This document shows positions 22,440 to 32,599 of a DNA stretch of 64,000 nt, piece after piece (the stretch's first letter is position 1; each line of letters opens with the position of its first letter). Made by a program: the position numbers and the translations under genes. Location of the stretch: positions 2,046,001 through 2,110,000 of the forward strand of contig CM056879.1 in NCBI GenBank assembly GCA_029876055.1, in the 5' to 3' direction. The notes beneath the pieces were generated by a model. The model was given only the letters and a program-made list of their open reading frames with translations. It ran no database searches and had not been told where the DNA came from. This stretch comes from Madurella fahalii (Eukaryota; Ascomycota; Sordariomycetes; Sordariales).

Positions 22440-22660
22440 TCACCAGGAAGGGACGATCAATTTACGTCCAGCTGTTGGTATCCTCGTCCACAACCGTCCC
22501 CGGTTTTGACTCGACGACCGGTCCGCATCCGCTTCGCGGCCCGCGTAGAAGCGCGTATGGTGTCGCTTGCCGATGATAACGACGGTCAGGCGTGGAAGCC
22601 CCTTCTTCTGGTCGCCGGGTACATGTCCTGGCACGCCTGGCCAAGGTGGTGGGCCGGGAA
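22440..22660 (-). pseudogene. Argonaute PIWI-domain relic
   Basis: Minus strand. Three short pieces in three frames line up in order with the PIWI domain of fungal Argonaute (QDE-2 type). QACQDMYP is followed by LPRLTVVIIGKRHHTRFYA, where the family reads K-x-T-V-V-V-x-K-R-H-H-T-R-F. Then come DADRSS and SKPGTVVDEDTNSW, where the family has KPGTVVD followed by Arg. Frameshifts separate the pieces and nothing recognisable continues on either side, so no DDH catalytic set can be assembled. It is a dead, isolated fragment, 400 bases upstream of the NACHT gene; the functional Argonaute would have to lie elsewhere. Confidence 0.75.
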
Positions 22661-23067
22661 AAATAAGTGGCATGTGGCTGCTTGTCGGACCTAAAACATG
22701 ATTCGGATGATGGGCCTCAGGGCCCAGAGTCCAGGGCTATAAAAAGTGGGCACTGCGGTCCAATACTTACTTAGAAATACGGGCGGGGTAAGTTCCACTT
22801 TGTGCACCACAAAGATCAGCATCAGATCGAAGATCTCGGTTGGGGAGTGAAAGGCAAAGCTTGCCCGGAGCTCGGCGGCAGCTTTGCCCATAGTGTGGAC
22901 CGAGGCTGCATACCTTAGGTGGCTGAGGCTGTGCCCACCTATCCCTCCAGCACAGCCCCTTCAGGCGGTCTCATAATGTTAAAACAAGTCCAAACCACGG
23001 TTCATATTTTGCGCCTTCGCATTTCAACCTCCTCAAAGAACCCATTCCCAAACGCAGCTGAGAGATC
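22661..23067. other. Gene-free stretch
   Basis: Leader region of the NACHT gene. A 66-codon minus frame (22691-22891) matches nothing known. Confidence 0.45.
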
Positions 23068-26000
23068 ATGTCGCAGTGGCGTCATGGGAACGCTGACGAG
23101 CCGGGCATGCCCAGCGATGGGCAGGACAGGTAATTATGCCCAAAGAACCAGCGCCATTGCTTCAGTCACTAAAAGCTTGTCCATCTGCTCCAGACAGTCT
23201 GCCGCGCTAGGGCTTTTCGCAGAGGCGCTGAAGAAGTTTCAAGCCATAATTCCACAGGACGAGCGTGCAGCATTCGACCAGTTTGGCAGCTGTGGATCCA
23301 TGTTGGAGGTCATCGAAGCCCAAGCGGCCAAGAGCCCGGAAAAGAGTCGCCTTTTACGATGTTGCAAGAAAATCAATCATTTCGCAACGCGATGGGAGCC
23401 TTTCTTCGAGATTACCAATATCGTAGTCAGTTCGCATCCTGAGTGGGCAGCCCTGGCATGGGGAGCCGTTCGACTCGTGTTCAAGGCAAGTAAGGTACCT
23501 TAATGGATTGCCTCTCGAACCGACATCTCATTCATTCAGAACTTGAAGCGGTCGGATCATGGAGTACTGACAGATAACAGCTTTGTGACCACTACACTGT
23601 GTTCTTTGAGAAGCTCGCCGACATGTTTGACCGAATTGCGTCCAAGCTCCCCCACTTTGGGCGACACATCGACCTATTCAACAGGAGAAAGCGCCAGCGT
23701 CCAGACCTTGAACGAAACGCGGCGTTGACACAGACGCTCGGCTACATCTTCAAGGACATTATGCAGTTCTGCCAAGAGGCTTGCCACATCTTCTGCGCAA
23801 AAGACAAAGGTGTCCGGTACAAGCTCAATGTTGTCAAAGACATTTTCTGGAAGCCATTTGATGCGAGATTTTCAGACCTGCTCGCGCGGCTGGACCGATA
23901 CGAGAAGATGTATGAGTTGGAGCTGAATCTCGCTGACCGGGAAGAGCTCATGGGACACTACGAGAACTTTGAGGCCTTCGTCGCCGAATGCAATCGAGAG
24001 CGGGAGATTAGGGAAGGGCAGTCCAGAAGGGAAGAGGCACTAGCCTTGCGACGTCAAGTTCGCGATATCAAGGCTTGGATCCAGGCCCCGGAGTACATGG
24101 CAGCCCCGGAACGGGAAAGGGTAGCCTGTTCGGGATCGTGGCTCTTGGAGAACGACGCCTACGTGACATGGCGGCAATCCTGGGTGGAACCACAAACAGA
24201 CTGTTCGGAGCCCGAACAATCGTCAAGAGCCCTATTCATATATGGCTCTCCGGGATACGGAAAGACCGTCCTATCTGTCAAAGCAATAGAAGACCTAGAA
24301 TCCGAGAGCGGCGGAACGTGCCGTGGAGACGAGACGAAAACAGTGGCATTCTTCCACTTCAACAAGATGAACTCTCGCCACAGGGAGCCAGCACAGGCGT
24401 TGCGAGCCATTCTGAGCCAGATCATCCATAAACACCAGGACGACAAAGAGCTGATTGACGCTGCGACTGTTCTAATGGATGTGGAGGGCTCCGGCCAGGC
24501 GGTTGCCTCGGAGGGCGAAGTGGCCGTGATCCTGAAGCTCTTCCTTGAGCGATATCCATCCACGGCTCTTGTGTTTGACGGGATCGACGAATGTTCGGTT
24601 CCCAGAAATTTCCTTGACAAGCTATACGCTATCTGTTGGTCTAGCCATTGCCGGCTACTGCTATTCAGCCGACCCAATGTCGCTGTTCCTCTCACATGGC
24701 AACACCGCTGCCGACATATCCGGCTCCAACTCGGCGCCAATACGCACGACATCGCCGCTTACGTTCGGCCCCGTATGGAGCAACTGGTGACATCTGAGCT
24801 TATTCCGGCTCTTGATATTGAGCTGTCTGTCAGCCAGATCGCACAGAGAGCTAATTCCCTCTTTCTCTGGGCCAGGGTCCTGATGGATTACTTGGAATGT
24901 CCCGCACTCACGCCTGGCGAACGGCTGAGGGCAATTTCTCATCTGAATCTCCTTGAAGGACTCAACCCACTCTATACCGAAATCCTCGATACAATCCAGA
25001 CAAAATTCAGGGAAGAGAGGGATGCCGCATACCGGGCCTTTCGATGGATTGCCGTGGCTCACCGGCCGCTGAAGGTGTCAGAGCTCCGTACCGCGTTAGC
25101 GGTGCAAATCGGGAAGAAGTCATCCGAATTGAACTATATCGCCAACTTCCAGCAGTCTCTTATCCAAATCTGTGGTGCCTTGGTAGAAATCCACCAAGAT
25201 GACACCGTCCACTTCATCCATCTGTCCGCCAAAGAATTCCTTACCGATGCATGGAGGGTTTTTGAGCCACGAGGCCCTAAAGTATACCATATCGACATTG
25301 CTACCACGCACATATCGGTTGCCAGCCTTTGCCTCTCATACATTATACACGACGTCCCACAGGGTCCTCTTAGCGGCTCAAGCACGATCAACGCCCATCT
25401 TCCGCACGTCGAGGCCAGCCTTCCGCTCCTCAGATACGCGTTGGACTGGCCAACCCATGCCGTTGAGGGCTTAAAGTGGAAAACATACCTGTGCATGTCC
25501 GAATTCTCGCGGGCCTGTTTGACATTCGCCCAAGTCACTGAGGAGTTCCTCCAGATGAAACGCGCCCTTGGGGTGTGGCTAGAGTCAGTGTGGGCTTTTG
25601 GCGCTACACCCCACGTTCGGGATCTCGCAGTCCATCTTTCCAACGCGCATGTTGGAAAATCGGAAGCAAACGGACCGCATGGGCATGCCGAGGACCACCA
25701 CACTTTCGACGTTTTCCTAGGCCTCAGGAGGGGCATCGATCTCTTAGCAGCTGACTATGAATATCTACAGAAAGAGTGGGCGCATTTGTTGGTCGAAGAG
25801 CCGTGTGAGCTGTGGGGACCAAGCATAAACATATTCCATACGTCGGAGCTGATGATGGGAACAAAGGCCGGGGCTCTGGTTCCCCCTCCCAGGGTTCCGG
25901 GGACCGGGGTCGGCCAAGCCCACTTTGCTTCGGACCCGACTTGCCCGGCGTCTCACGACAAGGTCGTGGAAACCCTATTGCTGACTCAATCCTCGCAGAA

Positions 26001-27740
26001 TGGAGAGCAGATCGGGTCGGTCTTCCTCATCCCACCAGAGTAAGTTCAAGCCCCAACTATGCCGAGCCTGAACGTAAGCCACGCAATAGTCCCTAATGAG
26101 TTTGCAGATGTTACTTGCGAGAAGAGCACACTCTCCTTGGTATGCAAGCTGGCGGGGTCGACGCCCATCCCGATCCTGGGGCAGCCGCGTCTTGTCCTTG
26201 GGACGATGAATCGGTTCATGACACAGATTCCGATTCCGGATCCGATATCAGTCCACTAGAAGCTTGCGAGAAAGCGTCCATAGCCGCTCGCTTATCCGTT
26301 GGTTGGCGGGCTCGCATCCAAATCCGACCTACTTCAAGCTCGTTGGGCCCGTCGCAAAACGCACAACTGATCGACGTGGTCGTCGATATGCCGTGGGACC
26401 AGATATTCCAGATGCTGATGTTAACGTTCTATCACGAAGAAACTGGTCACTTCCGGGCTCCTGCAGCTTTCAGCCGAGATCTAAGGACGATTGTTGTGCT
26501 GCGCTGTGTCGTGCGTCTGGCGTCCGATGGATACGCCCTCCAAAAGATCGACAGCTCGGGCATTCGCAACACCAACGAGGAAATTCTCCAACGACCTCGT
26601 TCAATATATGCAGAGCAGTTGGACATGTCGAATCAAGTGTGGTACGCCGTGTCATTTTCGCAAGATGGCAGGTACTTCGCAGCCATCCGTTCCGGGCCGA
26701 TCTCCCATGTGGACACCACGGACTCAATTCCCGGAGAATATTATCATTGCTCCGTCGCAGTATTCAAGGATATCGGCTGTGGGAATGGTGATGCGGAGCT
26801 TTTATACGAAGAGATTGCCAGCACCGGGCTCATGGACGAGGTGGGAGGCGTCACCAAACCCGTTGCATTTCATCCCTCGGCGCCATACTTGGCTATCGGG
26901 AACAGTGAGGCTGTCTACCTCTGGAAGTTTGATGTCAAGGATGAAGCACCAAGGGAGCTCTTCAGCGGCAGAATCGACAACCTGACATTCTCGCCCACAG
27001 GCACCATGCTCAGCGGAGATAAGGGATCACTCCCAGTATTATATGAAGTGGATTACGAAATGCTGCGATGGGACCGCTCGCCCCCGGGAGAATTAAGTGA
27101 TAACGCATCAGAAAGCTGCCAAGGGGACTGGACTGAGAGTGGTGATTATGACTTCATGGCCAATTTCGTGGACTTTGATGCGGAAGGCTTGGAGCAGATT
27201 CCGGCTGAGGATACCAAGCACGTCCCATCGCCCGCCCCAGAGAGCCATAGTTCGATAGCTTGTACCACGGCGGGGCGCTCGAACATTCAAGGTGTTTTGG
27301 ACCTCGTCGGCGTCGTCGAGGCGGGAAGAGATGCGCTCGCACCCGCCATACAATCTTCCAACGACAGCCTCGTATTCTCTTCGGCATCCGGCATGCACCG
27401 CTCCCTCCTGATGACAGAGAGGAGCGTTGGAGCAATCGTTTTGCAGGCTACCGCGGCCGACGGGACGGTTAAGACGGCCGACCTCCTACGGGTTCCCAAG
27501 TCAGTCCTGGAAGATGGATTCCACACGACCATTATCAACCCAACGGCGGATTCGTCATCCGTGAGGCTCGTGCTGAACAAGGCTCCAGAGCCGACATACG
27601 TCTTTGGCCGAAGCGCGAACATTCAGTTTCCCATAGTAATCGACAGGCACAAGGACAGCATCCCCGTCGTTAGCACGAAGCGGATGGTGGGCTGGGAGGA
27701 GCAGTCGCGCGTTGGCCGTAAGAGGCTGAAGAACGAGTGA
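23068..27740 (+). CDS. NACHT-WD40 STAND protein (NLR-like)
   Basis: Four exons: 23068-23129, 23194-23485, 23581-26039 and 26108-27740; all close in phase, 1,481 residues. I chose the ATG at 23068 (MSQWRHGNADEPG) because splicing the first intron joins it in frame to the conserved N-terminal helical domain (QSAALGLFAEALKKF ... WGAVRLVFK). Intron 2 starts with GC (AAG|gcaagt), a GC-AG intron. The NACHT domain has Walker A GSPGYGKT at about residue 340 and Walker B ALVFDGIDE at about 447. A long helical arm follows (FIHLSAKEFL). The last exon has degenerate WD40-like blades (WYAVSFSQDGRYFAA, VAFHPSAPYLAIGN, LTFSPTGTMLSG) rather than near-identical repeats. In fungi such proteins act in non-self recognition and regulated cell death. 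The N-terminal domain is not HET, so the effector may be a separate protein. It looks intact. Confidence 0.9.
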
Positions 27741-29433
27741 GCGAGATGTGGAAGAGCACGCGAAGGACAAGACTAGGCCCTGCGGGGGCGTTCACTGTTG
27801 GGGGAAATCCCTAGATATTGATGTACCGGCCTCTCCGTGATGACGATCTGACTGGAACGTTGAGGCATCCCCTGGTCTTATCCTTCTTCGTTTTCTTCAC
27901 CTGACTGCCGCTGGCTTCGGTGGACGGATCTGGCTTTGCCGGTGGGCCTGAGTCTAGCCACAGCTCAACAAACTTTGGCCCGGCCCCAAACTTCTGTACC
28001 CTCGGCGGTGGGTAAGGTCGTGACCGTCGTCCAATGTAGCGAGTCCGGCGATGGTCTCGACCAGGTAGTTAACCCCGCTAGCCTTGTTCTTCTCCTGAAA
28101 ATAGGTAGTTCTGACTCGGGTTCGTTTTAGGAATGACACTAGTCTGGTCTTGGGCCATTGCTACTAGTATTTAAATGCGACTACTTATCAGTTAGTCTAG
28201 ATACCCGTCCATGTAGAACACCGTATTGATAACGTTGATATTGACCAGGCTCCTGGGGGGTCGCTGAACAGACAATAGCGAAAAATCCCTTTATTACGGT
28301 CAGTCTGCCCCCGAGGTCCTACTCAAAATGTGTCGGGTCGTAGCAAGAAGGTCCTCACGGAGCCGATGATACAAATTTTATCCGTAAATTGTGTAGTGGT
28401 CGTTTCGCTGGTGCGGTTCATAAGCACCTAGGCCTGACTACGGGAACAATGCCTCGAGAACATGCCGGATACGATGGGAAGTTAGTAGGGCGTGGGAGGA
28501 TGCGTCCTTCCTACTTGATCGTTGAAATGTTTGTTGGTAAAAGTCGGGGCTGTATGCGGATTCGATGAGTATGTCCGCCTTTCTGCGTTTCTTCTGCCCG
28601 GTACCTAGGTAGCTGAAGGTCACGCTCGTGTCGTGTGTGCGCCGCACCTAGCGTCTCACCGTACTATATATCGCGACACTCGGTCTGTGGGGTGAGCAGC
28701 GAATTGTAGTACCCGAAGCTGCAGATGAACCGGAGGGGTTAGGCGTGATCCTGTAGCTCTAGCGATGAGATTCTTGATAGAAAAGAGGCGTTATACCTGA
28801 CGGACAGTGAGCGAACAGGTATTTCTAGACCAAACATATCTGGGATCTCACTCTGTTGTCGATGGCCTCATTGCGCCCCCCCTTCCCAACCCGGGAAAAA
28901 AAAAAAAAAAAAAAAAACAGAGCCAGCCTCGGTGATACTGATGCGGCACTTTTCGGACCTATCTCCAACACCGCAACTCTGATATCTTCAAGGTGTGTTG
29001 TCTTCAGCACCTGCAATATGCGATTAGCTGATCACTTTAACAATTTGCAGATGGCTATCCGAGCATCTACCGAACTTGTTAGTAGGGGCGACTTCTCCTT
29101 AGTGGGTGATGGTACGCTACGGAAGACGATCGATTTCAGACTGTCTACCTTGCTTTGCCTACCTACTCGAAAGTACCTTAGTCTCTAATCTACAGCCCTC
29201 ATTCCTCCGGTCGGCGGCTGTGAGGTTCTTATGATCTGTGCGTTGTAGAGTGTGGGGCTCTTAACAAGCCCTCGGCTGCCATGACTTTTACCTATGCGAT
29301 TTGATTGGCTTATGGATATGGAATTACAAAAGTGGGTCAAAAGGTACAAGCGGTACCTCACGCTCAGCAGGTCCGAGCACCCGAGACTCCGTATCACTAA
29401 TCTCTTCTACGACTAAACTTGCTTTTACGCGTA
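27741..29433. other. Gene-free stretch with A tract
   Basis: No gene found between the NACHT gene and the transposon. A run of 22 A lies at 28896-28917 and the palindrome ACCTAGGT at 28603-28610. Confidence 0.5.
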
Positions 29434-29522
29434 ACGTACGTGATAAGCGAGTGCGCCAGACAAGCGAGTGCGCCACTTTCCACCACCCTACTACATCTAC
29501 CCTCAATTACACAACCACAACA

Positions 29523-30100
29523 CTAGGAAATAGTAATAACTGAATTGGAAACAGATGAATCAGACGATTCTGCAGCCACCTTGCAAGTGCGCGTATTATG
29601 GCCAGGCTTGCCGCACACGCTACAACACCGAATCTTCGTACGAGACTCCCCTATACTACCAACACTTTGTCGTGTTTCCTGGACCAGCTGCTCACCCACA
29701 GCCTTTTGATCTAGTAGATCCTGTGCCTCCTGTATAGTAAGTGACCCTCCAAGCCATACACGTGTTTTTTTTTTCAGCTCTCCGTCGCTTACTAAGCCCT
29801 TTATTGGCCTTCCAAAGTACCGAGACCTCTGCATATAGAAGAGCAACCTCATGTATTACAGCCATTGTACCTTTAGCTAATCGGTCTATAGCAGCCAGCA
29901 TAGGTGTTGGAGAGTTACTATGATAGTTGGATATTGGATTTTTGATAAGCTCTGACTGTGAAGTGGCTTCTCGAGAGTTGTGTGGTGTTTAGGAGAGCCA
30001 AGGTAATGCCATACCTAGATTTGAGGCTAGAGGTATTAGGGTTCGAATACGTATATCCAGCTTAGATATCACCCTCTCTGAGTCGTACTGTAAAGGGGGT
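29523..30100 (-). pseudogene. C-terminal part of Fot1/pogo-like transposase
   Basis: The minus strand reads ERVISKLDIRIRTLIPL, then LIKNPISNYHSNSPTP, AIDRLAKGTMAVIHEVALL, LSKRRRAEKK, a frame change at the T run near 29765, then LGGSLTIQEAQDLLDQK and the zinc-knuckle-like CSVCGKPGHNTRTC near the end. This order is the standard C-terminus of fungal pogo transposases. One in-frame TAA (from CAA) is present upstream. The catalytic middle of the protein is missing between this piece and the N-terminal piece at 32.6 kb. Confidence 0.85.
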
Positions 30101-30629
30101 TGTTCTGGGAACACGTTGAGGGAGATGGACTACGATGTCTCAGTACCGAAAAGGGTTCGATCAGTGGGCGATAGCTTCACGAACAGCCTCCTATTGTCAT
30201 TGACTACACAGAGACTGATCCTTACGGATCAGAAGTTCCCTGCGTAAGAAGGTTTCCTGTCAAAAAGGGTTATGTGTCAAAAGGGTCAGGAAGCTGGATC
30301 CTGGATCTGCAAAACACGAACCCGGATCAGTGTGATCCAGATTAGTGTGACTCGGATAAGTGTGATCCGATCTCTCGGAGACCCGTCAACCCGGGTCTCC
30401 GTGGTCCAGGAAATTGGGAATAAGAAGGAAGTTCACCTCCGTTAGATAAGGAAAAAAAGAAGACATCCTGAAATTTCGATCCTGAATTTCCATCCAAAAT
30501 TCAACTCCGAACGTTCAGAGGTGCTGTGCATCCGACATTTCCCACAAGGTTCTTATCTACCCTAGTACAGTGACATCATCCACCGTTATTCAGCCGGTTC
30601 CCGGTCTGGCCTAGAGGGCTCTCGTTACA
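30101..30629 (-). mobile_element. 3' LTR of a gypsy-type element, split by a solo LTR
   Basis: On the minus strand it begins TGTAACGAG and ends CAGAACA (TG...CA). Immediately upstream (plus 30630-30645) is a purine tract, AGAGGGGAGGATAAAT, the polypurine primer expected beside a 3' LTR. Without the 280-bp family-1 LTR and its duplicated pentamer, the LTR is about 244 bp. The element is inserted in the Fot1-like transposon. Its 5' LTR is not found. Confidence 0.7.
30258..30537 (-). mobile_element. Solo LTR, family 1, second copy
   Basis: Inverted copy of the LTR at 3153-3430 (on this strand it begins TGTCAAAAAGGG and ends CATCCGACA). It is flanked by TTTCC at 30253-30257 and 30538-30542, a perfect 5-bp target duplication different from that of the first copy. 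Sequence similarity between the two copies is high over the full length, with a few transitions and small indels. It interrupts the older gypsy LTR. Confidence 0.93.
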
Positions 30630-31060
30630 ATTTATCCTCCCCTCTATAGAACCTGTCCTCAGGTTCACATTATCTGAACTCAGGGAAGGGTAGTGGTTAG
30701 GATGATATCGGGTAGGTATCGAGTGCTGTTTGAACCGCATAAAGTTGGATAAGGATTGAAGCGCTGCACCTCATAGGGCTCCTTTGCCCCGGGGATTGCG
30801 TGGTGAGAAAGAATTGTGACTTTGGTAAGGGGTGACAAGTTTTTGTACTCGAGGGGTTTTCAGCAAAATTTCGGTCGCTGCCCGGGTTTGGTAGGTCGTG
30901 CAGCTCTGCGGTGCTGGTACTCCACTTTCCGGCTCCGGTATGCATTCCAAATTATCGTCAAATTGTCTGGATTTCTATCCGATTTCACATATCACTCCTT
31001 TCGCAGAACTTGAATAGTATACACGCTCTTGCAATTGCATAGCTTATATACAACTGCAAA
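30630..31060 (-). other. Remnant interior of the gypsy-type element
   Basis: Adjacent to the polypurine tract and therefore the 3' end of the internal region. The minus strand has the text typical of this position (CCTGAGGACAGG before the purine tract). Short frames exist, but no integrase or reverse-transcriptase motif can be read. Position-based inference. Confidence 0.4.
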
Positions 31061-31505
31061 TTGCAGACGTATATTGACCCTCTTTACTCGGGTATAAATA
31101 CCCCTCTCCTCTCCTACCTTTTCCAAAACTTTTCTTCTTCAGGCCCTCTTCTATACATCGCTTTACTCGCTTTTCACTCTACTCCTATACGTAACTCGCT
31201 ACCTGTCCTCGCCTCTCTTTCCCTCTCTCTCTCTTCCTCTCTTCTCGTTATCATTTCAGCCACTTTTCCGTTGCGATAGACGTTTTCGCCGCCTCCGCCG
31301 CCGAGGTTACGCCGTATATGAAATGCATCCGCTCGGCACTTAAAAACACCAACCCTCGTTCCAGCAAGGTCCTTATAATTAACTGTTCTTTCAAGTAGTC
31401 GACCTCCTCGCGTTGCTCCTATTACAACGTAAAGAAAGAGTTGTATATACCGGCAAGTTATATATATTTTCAACGGATTAGCGGGGGATTAACTAACGAT
31501 TATAG

Positions 31506-31811
31506 GCCGCTACCGGAATAGTTAGCGACTCTATCGACCTTATAATCCTTATCGATACGGCTCGCGTTATCGTCGATTATCGTATAGAGGACGCCGAGGG
31601 CGAGCTCGATGAGGAGGGTAATTGCCTTCAAGTTTCTACGCTATCTCGCCGTAGCTGTAAGAAGATCGCTGCCGCCGCTAAAGATCTAGTTAGGGCTTTC
31701 GACGCTACCGAGACCGCTTATCGCCGCCAATTCGGCATTTCTGGTACTACCAAGCCGTCTTCTATAAATGCATTTATCTTAACGTATTTGATAAGCGAGC
31801 GGCGAATATAA
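31506..31811 (+). other. Orphan coding-like segment with an upstream 3' splice-like site
   Basis: An open frame of about 100 codons on the plus strand reads DTARVIVDYRIEDAEGELDE, later RRSCKKIAAAAKDLVRAF and YRRQFGISGTTKPSS, and stops at 31809-31811. It has no ATG; directly before it lies TTAACTAACGATTATAG, a textbook branch site plus acceptor. CpA and TpG are rare through the whole section (31060-31780), as after RIP. It may be an exon of an unidentified transposon protein. I do not recognise the family. Confidence 0.35.
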
Positions 31812-31825
31812 GCGAGCGGCTGTGA
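31782..31825 (+). repeat. Terminal repeat of a second Fot1-like family
   Basis: After a TA at 31780-31781 the sequence ACGTATTTGATAAGCGAGC, followed by a second AAGCGAGCGGC unit, matches the plan of the Fot1-like ends at 29434 and 33682 (two AAGCGAG units after ACGT) but differs in several bases. No partner end is seen in the window. Confidence 0.55.
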
Positions 31826-32229
31826 GAATCAAGGATCCAAGGGTAGTAAGACCAGAGTGACTGGGTACGAGCAGTGCACATGCAACGCAGGAGTAGAGTA
31901 CTCGTTAGAGGTGGGATGGTAGTCTCATTGAACTCTGCCTCCTTCCTAAGCTTTGTCTCCCGCCCTCCTTCTTATGCCCGTGACAGTATCGCTAGGGCTT
32001 ACTTCCCCGCTCTGCTGCTTTGTCGTCCTCCTTGCTAGTGCGCTCCTTCGACACTCATCTGACGCGCTATTTATGCCATTACAGCTTAGTGCCGTTGTTG
32101 CTTCTGAGGCTCGCTTACTGAAGTGGGGGATAGTGCACTGGCTGGATAGCACTCTAAGACAACTCTGGGACTTCGGGTCCGGCGGTGTAGGTCCGGGGTA
32201 TCGGGTTCCCGGCCCTCCGGGCTGGATCA

Positions 32230-32510
32230 GGTGATCGGACTGAGGACCCACTTTTTTTTCTGTATTTAAGACTGTCCTGACTGTCGACCTCGACAGTCAA
32301 GGACAATCAAGATCAACAGTTCAACCAATTCTTTCTTTCGATTTGCTTGCTCCATTGGGAGCTGTCTTTGCGGCCTCCCTCTGATCAGAGGGAGTCCTGC
32401 CTGTCTTTGTTGCTACTTTGGTCCAAGCCACGTTGTTGGGAATCTTGGTTTGTTGTCGGGTTTCTCAGTCGTTGTCTCTCCCCTTGTTTTGTTATCTTTG
32501 TTGTTTTGTT
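32230..32510 (+). repeat. Palindrome-bearing repeat family, copy B
   Basis: The only copy on the plus strand. It has the GAGGACCCA-T-run block shared with copies A and C and the TGTATTTAAGACTGTC block shared with copy D. It also carries the perfect 20-base palindrome CTCCCTCTGATCAGAGGGAG at 32375-32394. The TATTTAAG segment looks like a TATA box, so the family may be a retroelement 5' end or LTR. Boundaries approximate. Confidence 0.65.
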
Positions 32511-32599
32511 GATGGAGTGGATGTGTGTTTTCCGCTCCATTTCATTACGCTACGGCTCCAGGGCTTCCGGACCGCGCCTCACGCCGGCCCCGCTCAGTC

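Noticed and set aside
23599..23728. Short alternative frame at the start of NACHT exon 3
   Set aside because: It arises from reading through intron 2 and is explained by the spliced model.
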